Shown here piece by piece: positions 52,899-62,092 of a DNA stretch of 64,000 nucleotides (within the stretch, counting starts at the first letter, position 1; each line of letters starts with the position of its first letter). The stretch covers positions 23,994 to 87,993 of the forward strand of contig DATAZU010000029.1 of assembly GCA_036271875.1 (NCBI GenBank), read 5' to 3'. Under the pieces are notes generated by a model. It was given only the letters and a program-made list of their open reading frames with translations, was not told the DNA's origin and ran no database searches. The translations under genes and the position numbers were made by a program. Source of the stretch: Galbitalea sp036271875. Lineage in GTDB: Bacteria; Actinomycetota; Actinomycetes; Actinomycetales; Microbacteriaceae.

Positions 52899-53768
52899 CT
52901 AGCCCGCCAGCGAGATGCGTTCGTTGTCGATCAGGCGCGTAGTTCCGACGCGGGCGGCGACAAGCACGAGGGCCGGACCGCGATATCCGTCGTCCAGCGG
53001 CAGAAAAGTCTCCGGGTTCACGATCTTCAGGTAGTCGAGGTCGATCAGGGGCTCGCCCATGAGCGTGCTCTGTGCCGCAGCGATGACGGCGTCGATGCCG
53101 CGATCAGCAGAAGATGCGCCGGCCTCGAGTGCCGCGGACAGCACCCTGGCCGCACGGCGCTCCCTGCCATCGAGATACCGATTGCGGCTCGAGAGCGCGA
53201 GCCCGTCGTCTTCGCGCACGATTTCGATCGGCTCGACCAGCACCGGGATGTTGAGATCGCGCACCATCTTCTTGACGAGGTACAGCTGTTGGGCATCCTT
53301 TTGCCCGAAGGTGACGACATCCGGCTGCACGATCAGCAGAAGCTTCGCAACAACCGTGAGAACGCCGTCGAAGTGACCCGGCCGCGACCGTCCCTCATAG
53401 AGGGTGCCGATCTTGCCGGCGCTCACGCGAATCTCCGGCTCGCCATCCGGGTACATCTCGTCGGCAGTCGGCGCGAACACGTACGGCACTCCGAGTTCGC
53501 CCAGTTGGTCGAGGTCCTCGTCGAGTGTTCGCGGATACTTCGCGAGATCCTCGTTCGGCCCGAACTGCAACGGGTTCACGAATACCGACACGATTCGCGT
53601 ATCGGCGAGCTCAGCCGCGCGCTTCAGGTGGCTGAGATGACCGGCGTGCAGTGCGCCAAGTGTCGGCGTAAGCGAAACTCGGCGCCCGACCGCGCGCTCG
53701 GATGCGACCAACTCGCGAACCGCGGCAATGGTCGTCAAGAGTTGTGGCCGCGTGCGGGCGGTGCTCAC
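52899..53768 (-). CDS. panC: Pantothenate synthetase
   Basis: This 289-residue enzyme condenses pantoate with beta-alanine using ATP to give pantothenate. Motifs are PTLGALHAGHLSHLKRA (HIGH-type HAGH; the family's usual Met replaced by Leu), FVNPLQFGPNEDL, FGQKDAQQ and LSSRNRYL. GTG at 53768 overlaps the upstream stop by four bases (GTGA). A longer reading reaching 54233 would run through the neighbour gene and is rejected. No panB or panD is in the window. Confidence 0.97.
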   Translation of the reverse strand: MSTARTRPQLLTTIAAVRELVASERAVGRRVSLTPTLGALHAGHLSHLKRAAELADTRIVSVFVNPLQFGPNEDLAKYPRTLDEDLDQLGELGVPYVFAPTADEMYPDGEPEIRVSAGKIGTLYEGRSRPGHFDGVLTVVAKLLLIVQPDVVTFGQKDAQQLYLVKKMVRDLNIPVLVEPIEIVREDDGLALSSRNRYLDGRERRAARVLSAALEAGASSADRGIDAVIAAAQSTLMGEPLIDLDYLKIVNPETFLPLDDGYRGPALVLVAARVGTTRLIDNERISLAG

Positions 53769-54499
53769 GAATCGTCCTCCAACAGGTGTTGCCCGATCTC
53801 GGACAGATCGATCGTATCTGGCGTCGTGATCGCCAGCGCGTTCTCGACCGCCGAGCGCACAAGGGGCGCGAGGATACGCCCGGCGTTCTCGACGCCAATT
53901 CCGGCAAGTGCCTCCGTTGCCTGGCTGACGATCGCCGAGGAAAAACTGGTCGCGATGGCGATCGCTTCCGCGTAGGCAGGCCGATCTGCTTCGGCGACGA
54001 GCAACGGTTCCGCGCCCATCTCGACGACGAGCGCCATTCCTATCGGCTGGACGACGGTCGCCGCGGTTACTGCGCAATAGCTTTCGCGAAGGCGAATCAG
54101 ATCGATGCTGGTTCCCGTAAATGCCATGGCCGGATGCACGGCCAACGGGATTGCTCCAAGGGCCTGCGCCGGGGCAAGTACCTCGACACCGTATCGAGCA
54201 GCAGTGTGCAGAACCAGCTGGCCCTGTTGCCATGCTCCGGTCGCAGCGAGGCCAGCTACGAGAGCCGGGAGCTCGGCTTCGGGGACTGCCAGGATCACGA
54301 GTTCACTGCGCTCGAGGATGTCCGGGATCTCGAGGATCGGAACGCCCGGCAGCATTGCCTGGGCACGATCCCGGCTTGCATCGGATACCGCTGAGATGCC
54401 GACGACTCCGTGCCCCGCAGCGCCGAGTGCGGCACCGAACACGGGGCCGACCCGTCCAGCGCCGATGATGCCGACGCCGAGTCGTCCGGAGCGCTCCAT
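53765..54499 (-). CDS. Rossmann/DUF2520 oxidoreductase-like protein
   Basis: This 244-residue protein has an N-terminal Rossmann fold (LGVGIIGAGRVGPVFGAALG) and a C-terminal DUF2520 domain. In actinobacteria this family is nearly always encoded directly before panC, and it resembles ketopantoate reductases, suggesting an auxiliary role in pantothenate synthesis. Its stop overlaps the panC start. Its ATG overlaps the stop of the PH-domain gene by one base. Confidence 0.85.
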   Translation of the reverse strand: MERSGRLGVGIIGAGRVGPVFGAALGAAGHGVVGISAVSDASRDRAQAMLPGVPILEIPDILERSELVILAVPEAELPALVAGLAATGAWQQGQLVLHTAARYGVEVLAPAQALGAIPLAVHPAMAFTGTSIDLIRLRESYCAVTAATVVQPIGMALVVEMGAEPLLVAEADRPAYAEAIAIATSFSSAIVSQATEALAGIGVENAGRILAPLVRSAVENALAITTPDTIDLSEIGQHLLEDDS

Positions 54500-56082
54500 C
54501 AGGCGTGCTGACCGTCTGCAAGCCAGCGGTGCGACGCATCCGTTCGAACAGCTCTGACAACCTCACCGGACACCCGGTCGAAGAATTCGACCGCGATGTC
54601 GCGGTCTACCGCGCCCAACTCTGCACGAACAGGTCCGACGACGGTGTGAACGTGAACGTGGGCAAGCCGGAGCAGTCGATAGATCGGACCCTGTGTGATC
54701 GCGACGCTCTGCACGCGAGCCTCCGGAACGATCGTCAGTCGACGCCACACTGCGCCCTCACGAAGCAGGACTATTCCGGGCAGTCCGGCGAAACCGTTTC
54801 GCTGGCGCGAGAAGAGTCGAACAATGCGCGCTCGACGGGGTGAGTTCGTGAAACCGGATGCCGAGCCGGTTCCCACGATGCCGTTGCGCATGGCATCCGC
54901 GTTCTCGGCGCCGAGACCCGGCAGCAGGAGACCGAGCACCCGAAGCACGTCATCCAAATTTCCCACGGGAAGAATCGTCGTATTGTGCTGGGCATCCGCA
55001 CCCTTAGCATTCGACTTCGAGGCGCGGTTGACCTTGATTTCCCACCATCCCGGGAACCGCCAGAGGATCGGTTGCCGCACCTGCACCGAGTGGATACGTC
55101 CGGGCGGCAGAGTCTCGTTGCTCAGCGTCAGCACACCAAAGCCGACGCGGACGCCATCCGGTGTCGCGGCGATCGAATACCGCAGAGACTTCGTAAAGCG
55201 ACGGAACAAAAAGCTGCCGAGCGCCAGCACGAGCGGAACAAGGATGTAGATAGCGAAGTAGCGACCCGTCCAGATGGATGTGACCGCGGCCGCCGCGATA
55301 AGAACGAGCAGAGTGAAGGTCGTGTCGTGCAGCACGATGGAGCCGACCAGGCGACCGACGTGCACCTTGACGACCGACTCCGGCGGGGCCGCACTCGGGT
55401 CGAGCTCTGGCGCCACAAACTCCGAGACTCGCTGTTCGACAAATGAGCGCTGGTCCGCGGGCTGGTCCGCCGCGCGCACCTTCGTCCCCGAGGCGAGGCG
55501 CAGGATGTCGCGGCGGAGGCCATCCGCGTTCGAGGACGAGAGGTAGTCCAGCCGCACGTTCGCGTCGTGGCCCGCTACATCGATCTCCAGCCTCGCCGCT
55601 CCGAACAGCCGGGCAAAGAACGGGCGCACGATGTTGATGCCCTGGATGCGGTCGAGCCTGCCCTTGCGGTAGCTGCGCCGGAGAAGTCCGCTTCGAACCT
55701 CGACGACCTCATCCGTGATCCGAAAGCTGTGCACCCGCCACGACAGGTAGAACACCAACACGATCAGGATCAGGACGGCAGCGATTCCTAACAGCACCGG
55801 GATAAGGCGACCGTGTCCGGTGAGCAGTGTGACGAAGTCGCCATCGTCGTGCGCGTGGGGCGCACCGAGAACGAGGTCAAGAATTTGCTGCCGCGCCTGC
55901 GAGACGAAGACACCCGCTATGGCGATGAGGACGAACCCGCCGCGAAGCAGAGGCGTCGCCGGATGCAGGCGATGCCACTCGCCGTCGGCCAACCGCGTCG
56001 CTAGCACCGTCCCGGCAGGAAGTAGGTCATGGGCGGGATTGCCCTGCGGCGCGTTTTCGTCGATCACAGGCTCATCCGTCAC
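54499..56082 (-). CDS. PH domain-containing membrane protein (YdbT-like)
   Basis: This 527-residue protein has three bacterial PH-like (DUF304/bPH) domains separated by membrane helices; blocks include VRSGLLRRSYRKGRLDRIQG, LTLSNETLPPGRIHSVQVRQ and VWRRLTIVPEARVQSVAITQ. Its family partner is the 163-residue protein encoded immediately upstream, with four-base overlap. Possible role in membrane or cell-wall stress; function not established. Acts at the plasma membrane. Confidence 0.85.
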   Translation of the reverse strand: MTDEPVIDENAPQGNPAHDLLPAGTVLATRLADGEWHRLHPATPLLRGGFVLIAIAGVFVSQARQQILDLVLGAPHAHDDGDFVTLLTGHGRLIPVLLGIAAVLILIVLVFYLSWRVHSFRITDEVVEVRSGLLRRSYRKGRLDRIQGINIVRPFFARLFGAARLEIDVAGHDANVRLDYLSSSNADGLRRDILRLASGTKVRAADQPADQRSFVEQRVSEFVAPELDPSAAPPESVVKVHVGRLVGSIVLHDTTFTLLVLIAAAAVTSIWTGRYFAIYILVPLVLALGSFLFRRFTKSLRYSIAATPDGVRVGFGVLTLSNETLPPGRIHSVQVRQPILWRFPGWWEIKVNRASKSNAKGADAQHNTTILPVGNLDDVLRVLGLLLPGLGAENADAMRNGIVGTGSASGFTNSPRRARIVRLFSRQRNGFAGLPGIVLLREGAVWRRLTIVPEARVQSVAITQGPIYRLLRLAHVHVHTVVGPVRAELGAVDRDIAVEFFDRVSGEVVRAVRTDASHRWLADGQHA

Positions 56083-56570
56083 AGGCCGGCCCGACGGGTC
56101 TCGGCGACCGACACGAGATGGTCACGTAGTTCTTCCGCGTCCGCGACCAGGAGCCCGGGAATCATTACCCCGCTGGACGCGGCGGCCGTAACGAAGTGAA
56201 GATCACTGAGGCCAAGAACCCGCGAGACCGGGCCGCGCGTGATGTCGACAAGCTGCATTCGGCCGTACGGCACGGAAACGAAACGCTGAAACAGCAGCCC
56301 TCGGCGAAACAGCAGGTCGTCATCGCGCAGCTGGTATCCGATCGCGCGCACGCGTCGCGGGATGAACGCGATCACGATCAGCATGATCACGAGTACGGCC
56401 GCTGGCAGCAGCCACCACAGAAGGACGTGATTGACAAAGACCGGGATGCTCGCCGCAACCAGGAGCGCGAGCGTGACGACTACCGCGGCGATGATGTCAA
56501 CGATCACGTACTTCGGTGACACCCGACGCCACTGGATACCGGACAAGTCAAGTCGGTTGTTCACGCGCAT
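56079..56570 (-). CDS. PH domain-containing membrane protein (YdbS-like)
   Basis: This 163-residue protein has two membrane helices (about 25-65) and one bacterial PH domain (RAIGYQLRDDDLLFRRGLLF, QRFVSVPYGRMQLVDITRG). Forms the usual pair with the larger YdbT-like protein whose start overlaps its stop. ATG start. It follows the DUF3180 gene by 30 bases. Confidence 0.88.
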   Translation of the reverse strand: MRVNNRLDLSGIQWRRVSPKYVIVDIIAAVVVTLALLVAASIPVFVNHVLLWWLLPAAVLVIMLIVIAFIPRRVRAIGYQLRDDDLLFRRGLLFQRFVSVPYGRMQLVDITRGPVSRVLGLSDLHFVTAAASSGVMIPGLLVADAEELRDHLVSVAETRRAGL

Positions 56571-56600
56571 CTTCCGTGTCTGTGAGTCTTTGGTTGGGTG

Positions 56601-57083
56601 TCAGCGAGGTCGCGTGGTTGCCGGATTCTGGTCGCCCTTGTCTCTGTCGTCCGGCGGGATGCTGCACATACTCTCGGCCACCAGGCCACAGATCAACAGC
56701 ACCACAGAACCCAGAACGGCGGCGCCCGACGTGAAAATCGAGCTTACCCCGGCGACTACCGTGCGGGTGATCAGGTATACGACGATTGCCAGGGCGGCTC
56801 CAAAGAGCAGGGAGCCGGCGATGCTCGAGGCTTTGGCAAGCACGACAACCCTCGTCGCGTAGAACGGATTCACCTGGTGGTTCTCCCGATCACGTACTGC
56901 CCGGCGAACCGGTAGGGCAAGCGCGATCACCACGATGCTGATGACGAGCAGCGTGATCGCGAGGCTGAAGGGCGGCGAGACGATGGCGGCACCTGACGCG
57001 GTCAGGATCGACTGCCCGAGCCAGGTGAGGATGGCTGCCACGATCGCGTAGATCAGGAGCAGCAGCGGTCTGGTGCGTTTCAC
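56601..57083 (-). CDS. DUF3180 membrane protein
   Basis: This 160-residue protein has four membrane helices and starts MKRTRPLLLLIYAIVAAIL. It matches the actinobacterial DUF3180 family, usually located right after folK. ATG overlaps the folK stop by four bases. Function unknown; location suggests coexpression with the folate genes. Confidence 0.88.
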   Translation of the reverse strand: MKRTRPLLLLIYAIVAAILTWLGQSILTASGAAIVSPPFSLAITLLVISIVVIALALPVRRAVRDRENHQVNPFYATRVVVLAKASSIAGSLLFGAALAIVVYLITRTVVAGVSSIFTSGAAVLGSVVLLICGLVAESMCSIPPDDRDKGDQNPATTRPR

Positions 57084-57589
57084 GAATCGGCCTCCGCACG
57101 GTAGCGTCGCACATCCTCGTGCGCTGCGGGAAGCCGATCAACTCGCCCAATGCCCGGAAGCGACGCATCCGGGTCGATTTCAAGCCATGGCACGAGCACA
57201 AAGCCCCGGTCGGCGGCGCGCGGATGCGGCAGCGTGAGCGCATCCGTATTCAGCTGCAGGTCGGCCATGGTGATGATGTCGATGTCGAGGGTTCGGTCGC
57301 CCCATGCAACCTCACGCACGCGACCGTGTTGTCGCTCGATTCCGTTTGTCGAGGCGAGAAAAGCGCCGGCGGAGCGGTTGGTCAATACCTCGATCACGAG
57401 GTTCAGGTAGGCCGGCGCGCTCTCATCGATGCCGTGCGGTTTGACGGCAGCGGTCTGCACGATACTGGACACCGCGAGGACCTCAACCCCGTCGAGCGCT
57501 CCAACGTCGGCAATCGCAGCCCTCAGGATGCTTTCGCGGTCGCCGAGATTGCTGCCAAGCGAGAGGATCGCCCGGACGCCTTCGCTCAC
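57080..57589 (-). CDS. folK: HPPK, 6-hydroxymethyl-7,8-dihydropterin pyrophosphokinase
   Basis: This 169-residue enzyme transfers pyrophosphate from ATP to 6-hydroxymethyl-dihydropterin. Motifs are ILSLGSNLGDRESILRAAI at the N-terminus and WGDRTLDIDIITM, then LPHPRAADRGFVLVPWLEID in the second half. Part of the operon folE-folP-folB-folK. It overlaps folB and DUF3180 genes at both ends by four bases. Confidence 0.96.
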   Translation of the reverse strand: MSEGVRAILSLGSNLGDRESILRAAIADVGALDGVEVLAVSSIVQTAAVKPHGIDESAPAYLNLVIEVLTNRSAGAFLASTNGIERQHGRVREVAWGDRTLDIDIITMADLQLNTDALTLPHPRAADRGFVLVPWLEIDPDASLPGIGRVDRLPAAHEDVRRYRAEADS

Positions 57590-57951
57590 GCGCGCACCCG
57601 GGTGACCGTAATGGAGACGTCATCGAACGGGACCGTGATCGGCGCGGACGGCTTGTGGAGAGTGACCTCGACGCTATTCGCCCTCGGCTGTCCGAGGACA
57701 AGAGTCGCGACACGGTCGGCAACCGTTTCGATGAGATCGACGGGGTCGTTCTCCACCGCGGCGACGATTTGTTCGGCAAGAACGCCGTAGTTGATCGTGT
57801 TGTCAACGTCATCACTTGCGGCCGCGGGCCGGGAATCAAACCAGACGCTGACGTCGATGATGAACTCCTGGCCTTCGAGACGCTCCTGCTCATAGACGCC
57901 GTGGTGTCCTAACGCTCGCAGGCCGGTAAGCCTCAACCGATCGTCAGGCAC
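57586..57951 (-). CDS. folB: Dihydroneopterin aldolase
   Basis: This 121-residue enzyme cleaves dihydroneopterin to hydroxymethyl-dihydropterin and glycolaldehyde. It has the start LTGLRALGHHGVYEQERLEGQ and the block DTINYGVLAEQIVAAVENDP typical of FolB. Between folP and folK in the folate operon. Start overlaps the folP stop by eight bases; stop overlaps folK by four bases. Confidence 0.95.
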   Translation of the reverse strand: MPDDRLRLTGLRALGHHGVYEQERLEGQEFIIDVSVWFDSRPAAASDDVDNTINYGVLAEQIVAAVENDPVDLIETVADRVATLVLGQPRANSVEVTLHKPSAPITVPFDDVSITVTRVRA

Positions 57952-58798
57952 CGCTGCCGCCCGTCTGCCAGGCAGACCACACGTCGAGCGCGGTCACGGT
58001 CGATGCCACGTCGTGCACGCGCACTCCCCACACGTGCGCCTGTGCTGCCAGGGCGCTGATGATCGCGGTGGCAAAGTCCCGATCGCTCGGTGGAGCGCCT
58101 TCCGCCGTGAACGGCGCGAGGAAACGCTTGCGGGATGCACCAATCAGCAGCGGATAGCCGATCGTCTCCAACTCGGGGAGCGCCTTGAGGAGCGCCCAGT
58201 TGTGCTGCGAGGTCTTTGCGAAACCGAGCCCGGGATCGAGCACGATCTTGTCCGGCGCGATACCCCAGACGAGGAGCTCGGCGACGCGAGTCTTGAGTGC
58301 GTCGCGAACCTCGACGACCACGTCGTCGTAGTTCGCATTGTCGTCCATTAGTTCACTCGGGCCGCGCCAGTGCGACGCGATGTAGTGCACGCCCGTCTCC
58401 GCGATCGCGCGGTACATCTCGGGGTCAGCGAGGCCACCAGAGACGTCGTTCACGACGAGAACTCCGGCATCCACTGCCGCGAGCGCGGTCGCCGAGTTCA
58501 TCGTGTCGACGCTGACCGGAACTCCGAGGTCGATGAGTTCCTTGAGCACGGGCATGATGCGCTTCTGCTCCTTGACCGGATCGAGGCGCTTCGCGCCGGG
58601 TCTGGTCGACTCGCCGCCGACATCGATGAAGTCCGCACCCGCGGTGCGGAGACGGACAGCGTGCTCGACCGCGGCATCCACCCTGTTGAATTTTCCGCCG
58701 TCGCTGAATGAGTCCGGAGTGACATTGAGCACTCCGACGATCACCGGTCGGCGCCGATCCGGAACAACCGGACGGATGCGCGCAAGACCACTAGCCAT
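57944..58798 (-). CDS. folP: Dihydropteroate synthase
   Basis: This 284-residue enzyme joins hydroxymethyl-dihydropterin pyrophosphate to para-aminobenzoate. It is the target of sulfonamides. Signature blocks are GVLNVTPDSFSDGGKF, GADFIDVGGESTRPGA and DPGLGFAKTSQHN. ATG at 58798 overlaps the end of folE by eight bases; a longer reading runs into folE. Fits the order folE-folP-folB-folK. Confidence 0.96.
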   Translation of the reverse strand: MASGLARIRPVVPDRRRPVIVGVLNVTPDSFSDGGKFNRVDAAVEHAVRLRTAGADFIDVGGESTRPGAKRLDPVKEQKRIMPVLKELIDLGVPVSVDTMNSATALAAVDAGVLVVNDVSGGLADPEMYRAIAETGVHYIASHWRGPSELMDDNANYDDVVVEVRDALKTRVAELLVWGIAPDKIVLDPGLGFAKTSQHNWALLKALPELETIGYPLLIGASRKRFLAPFTAEGAPPSDRDFATAIISALAAQAHVWGVRVHDVASTVTALDVWSAWQTGGSGA

Positions 58799-59387
58799 CG
58801 ATATTTCCCCCGTGCGTACCCAGAAGCGCAAGGACTCCGGATCGTTCTACCGGATCACTGAGAGTACCGCGAGTTGCCAGGGTCACAGTAGTGCTGCGGG
58901 CCTGACGGGGTCCGCGCGCGGTGACGCACCACTGGACCGCGTCGAGCACGACGAGGACGCCAGCGGCTTCGATCCCGGCGAACAGCGTGTCGGCGATCTC
59001 CTCGGTCAGACGTTCCTGCAGCTGAGGACGGGATGCCAGGACCTCGACCACGCGCGGCAGCTTACCGAGACCGACGACGCGTTTGCCGGGCACATACGCG
59101 ACGTGGGCGACGCCCGTAAACGGGAGCAGGTGGTGCTCACACATCGAGCGGAACTCGATGTTGCGAAGCAGCACCAGTTCGCCCAACTCGCCGGGCCGGA
59201 GGTTCAAATCCTTCGCATCCGCCAGGTAGATCTGCGGATCTACCCCTATGCCGCTGAAGAACTCCGCGTACGACTCCGCGACACGTGACGGCGTCGCTTT
59301 CAGACCCGGGCGTGCCGGATCCTCGCCGATAGCGGCGAGGAGTTCGGCGACGGCAGCCTCGACGCGCCCAGTGTCGATGGGAGCCAC
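58791..59387 (-). CDS. folE: GTP cyclohydrolase I
   Basis: This 198-residue enzyme opens the folate pathway by converting GTP to dihydroneopterin triphosphate. The zinc-site MCEHHLLPFTGVAHVAY is intact, with Cys and His, and the later LQERLTEEIADTL and VVLDAVQWCVTARGPRQARS match the family. It follows ftsH by six bases on the same strand and overlaps folP by eight. Confidence 0.97.
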   Translation of the reverse strand: MAPIDTGRVEAAVAELLAAIGEDPARPGLKATPSRVAESYAEFFSGIGVDPQIYLADAKDLNLRPGELGELVLLRNIEFRSMCEHHLLPFTGVAHVAYVPGKRVVGLGKLPRVVEVLASRPQLQERLTEEIADTLFAGIEAAGVLVVLDAVQWCVTARGPRQARSTTVTLATRGTLSDPVERSGVLALLGTHGGNIDG

Positions 59388-59393
59388 GGGACT

Positions 59394-61406
59394 CTATGCG
59401 GTTGCGATGCCGGGGGACTTGCGCGGACGCGGCGTGCGCTTCTGCTTCGTCGGTGCGTCAGACGAAATCGCTCCGTCGACAACGCCCTCGTCGATCGGCG
59501 CCTTCGACGGCACCTTCACGGCGGGGAGGTTGGACAGCGGGCGCGATTTGCTCGAGAGCCACAGCGGGCGCTCGGGCAGCTTCTTGACGTCCTTGAAGAT
59601 CTCGGCGAGCTGTTCGTGATCGAGCGTCTCCTTTTCGAGCAACTCGGTCGCAAGATGGTCGAGGATGTCGCGGTTGTCGTTGAGCACCTGCCAAGCCTCG
59701 GTATGCGCCTGCTCAATAAGCTTGCGCACCTCCTCATCGACGATCTCTGCGATGTTCTCCGAGTAGTCGCGCGAGCCAGAGTCGCGGCCCATCATCGGCT
59801 CGCCCGGCGCTGTGCCGAGCTTGACCGAACCAATCGCAGAAGACATCCCGTATTCGGTCACCATGCGACGGGCCGTTGCGGTTGCCTTCTCGATGTCGTT
59901 GGATGCGCCGCTCGTGGGATCGTGGAACACGATCTCTTCGGCAACGCGACCACCCATCGCGTAGGCGAGCTGGTCGAGGAGCTCGTTACGGGTCACCGAA
60001 TACTTGTCCTCGAGCGGGAGCACCATCGTGTATCCGAGGGCGCGACCGCGCGGCAGGATGGTGATCTTGGTGACCGGATCGGTGTGGCGCATGGATGCGG
60101 CCGCGAGCGCGTGACCACCCTCGTGGTACGCCGTGATGAGGCGTTCCTTGTCTTTCATGATCCGGGAGCGGCGCTGCGGACCAGCCATAACGCGATCGAC
60201 CGCCTCATCCAGGGCGCGGTTATCGATGAGCTGGGCGTGCGAGCGCGCGGTCAAGAGCGCGGCCTCGTTGAGCACGTTCGCCAGGTCGGCGCCGGTGAAG
60301 CCCGGCGTCTTGCGAGCGAGAACTTCGAGGTTGACGCCCGCGGCAAGGGGCTTGCCCCGCCCGTGCACTTCAAGGATGCGCTGGCGACCCTTCAGGTCGG
60401 GAGCGTCCACTCCGATCTGGCGGTCAAACCGGCCCGGGCGAAGAAGCGCTGGGTCGAGGACGTCCGGACGGTTGGTCGCGGCGATGAGGATGACGTTGGT
60501 CTTCACGTCGAAGCCGTCCATCTCGACCAGCAGCTGGTTGAGAGTCTGCTCGCGCTCGTCGTTGCCACCACCGCTGCCGGCACCGCGGTGACGACCGACC
60601 GCGTCGATCTCGTCGACGAAGATGATCGACGGCGAGTTCTCCTTGGCCTGCGTAAACAGGTCGCGAACGCGGCTCGCGCCGACACCGACGAACATCTCGA
60701 CGAAGTCCGAACCCGAGATGGAATAAAACGGAACGCCCGCCTCACCCGCGACGGCGCGAGCAAGCAGGGTCTTGCCGGTTCCGGGAGGGCCGTACAGCAG
60801 TACGCCCTTCGGGATGCGGGCGCCGACCGCCTGGAAGCGGGCGGGGTCCTTCAGGAAGTCCTTGATCTCTTCGAGCTCTTCGATCGCCTCGTCCGCGCCG
60901 GCGACATCCGCGAAGGTGACCTTCGCCGCGTCCTTGCCGACCAGGCGAGCCTTTGACTTGCCGAACTGCATGACGCGGTTACCGCCTCCCTGCATGCCGC
61001 GGAAGAGGAAGAAGACGACTACTCCGAACAGCAGGAGCGGGAAGATCAACCCGCCGATCGTTGACCAGATGGAGGACTGGTCGACCTGGTCGTCATAGCT
61101 CACGCTCTTGTTGTCTGACGCCGCCTTGTTGATCGCGGCGATGACCTCGGGGCCACGCGGTGCAACATAGTAAAACTGAACCAGCTTGCTTCCCTGGTAA
61201 GGAGTGGACAGCGTGAGGTTGACGTACTGGTCCGGGTCGTGGGTCTGGATCTTGGTGACCGTGTCGCCCTTGAGCAGGTTGAGTCCCGCTTCGGTGGTGA
61301 TCCCCTTGAAGCCCTGCGCGGTAACGATCTGGAACGCGATAACGAGCCCGATGACGGCGAGGATGATCCAGATGATCGGGCCCCGCAGCAAACGTCTAAT
61401 GTCCAT
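59394..61406 (-). CDS. ftsH: ATP-dependent zinc metalloprotease FtsH
   Basis: This 670-residue membrane protease has two helices (about 11-29 and 114-135) with an extracytoplasmic loop, an AAA domain with Walker A GPPGTGKT (206-213) and Walker B FVDEIDAVG, the second region of homology, and the zinc motif HEGGH (about residue 430). It degrades misfolded membrane proteins and short-lived regulators. ATG start. It is followed by the folate operon and preceded by the hpt gene with a 125-base gap holding a hairpin. Confidence 0.98.
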   Translation of the reverse strand: MDIRRLLRGPIIWIILAVIGLVIAFQIVTAQGFKGITTEAGLNLLKGDTVTKIQTHDPDQYVNLTLSTPYQGSKLVQFYYVAPRGPEVIAAINKAASDNKSVSYDDQVDQSSIWSTIGGLIFPLLLFGVVVFFLFRGMQGGGNRVMQFGKSKARLVGKDAAKVTFADVAGADEAIEELEEIKDFLKDPARFQAVGARIPKGVLLYGPPGTGKTLLARAVAGEAGVPFYSISGSDFVEMFVGVGASRVRDLFTQAKENSPSIIFVDEIDAVGRHRGAGSGGGNDEREQTLNQLLVEMDGFDVKTNVILIAATNRPDVLDPALLRPGRFDRQIGVDAPDLKGRQRILEVHGRGKPLAAGVNLEVLARKTPGFTGADLANVLNEAALLTARSHAQLIDNRALDEAVDRVMAGPQRRSRIMKDKERLITAYHEGGHALAAASMRHTDPVTKITILPRGRALGYTMVLPLEDKYSVTRNELLDQLAYAMGGRVAEEIVFHDPTSGASNDIEKATATARRMVTEYGMSSAIGSVKLGTAPGEPMMGRDSGSRDYSENIAEIVDEEVRKLIEQAHTEAWQVLNDNRDILDHLATELLEKETLDHEQLAEIFKDVKKLPERPLWLSSKSRPLSNLPAVKVPSKAPIDEGVVDGAISSDAPTKQKRTPRPRKSPGIATA

Positions 61407-61508
61407 GATGAATCGGGCGTAGACCGCCCTTCACCTTCCTTGAGATATGTTCTGCAAGATTACCCCGGCCACGCTTGGCACCCGCTGGATGTTTGCCGTA
61501 GGCGTAAT

Positions 61509-61525
61509 GCCCCAATTAGTGGGGC
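61509..61525 (-). terminator. Hairpin between hpt and ftsH
   Basis: GCCCCA, loop ATTAG and TGGGGC form a six-pair stem 7 bases after the hpt stop. No T-run. It may weaken readthrough from hpt into ftsH. Confidence 0.45.
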
Positions 61526-61531
61526 GTCTCC

Positions 61532-62086
61532 CTAGGACGCGTATACGTGCGGGGCCAGAATCGCGACGTCACGCAGGTTGCGATAGGTCTCGGCGTAGTC
61601 CAGGCCATAGCCAACCACGAACTCATTCGGGATGTCGAAGCCGAGGTATTCGACATCGACCGTAATCTTCGCGGCATCCGGTTTACGCAGCAGCGCACAG
61701 ATCTCGACGGACTCGGCGCCGCGCGACTGCAGGTTCGTCTTCAGCCAGGACAGCGTCAGGCCCGAGTCGATGATGTCTTCGACGATGAGGACGCGTCGAC
61801 CGTGCAGGTCTGAATCGAGGTCTTTGAGAATGCGAACGACGCCGCTCGACTGCGTGCCGGCCCCGTAGGACGAGACGGCCATCCAGTCCATGTCGATGTT
61901 GATCCGCAGCTCGCGCGCGAGATCGGCCATGACCATGACCGCGCCCTTCAACACGCCAACGAGCAGGGGGCGATCTCCCGCGTAGTCAACCTCGATACGG
62001 CGGGCGAGTTCGGCCAGCTTGGCGCGGATCTCGCCCTCGCTGACGAGAACTCTGGTGAGATCGGCTGAGACGTCGCTGGCTTCCAT
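61532..62086 (-). CDS. hpt: Hypoxanthine phosphoribosyltransferase
   Basis: This 184-residue purine-salvage enzyme converts hypoxanthine or guanine with PRPP to IMP or GMP. It has the PRPP loop VLIVEDIIDSGLTLSWL and the substrate-binding VGYGLDYAETYRNL. ATG at 62086 is preferred because AGGAAA is 11 bases upstream; GTG at 62092, directly after the tilS stop, is the alternative. Gene order tilS-hpt-ftsH is conserved in actinobacteria. Confidence 0.97.
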   Translation of the reverse strand: MEASDVSADLTRVLVSEGEIRAKLAELARRIEVDYAGDRPLLVGVLKGAVMVMADLARELRINIDMDWMAVSSYGAGTQSSGVVRILKDLDSDLHGRRVLIVEDIIDSGLTLSWLKTNLQSRGAESVEICALLRKPDAAKITVDVEYLGFDIPNEFVVGYGLDYAETYRNLRDVAILAPHVYAS

Positions 62087-62092
62087 TGGCAC

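Noticed and set aside
53769..54233. Extended panC start at 54233
   Set aside because: The extra residues run through the DUF2520 gene in another frame; the GTG at 53768 gives a standard PanC N-terminus with stop-start overlap.
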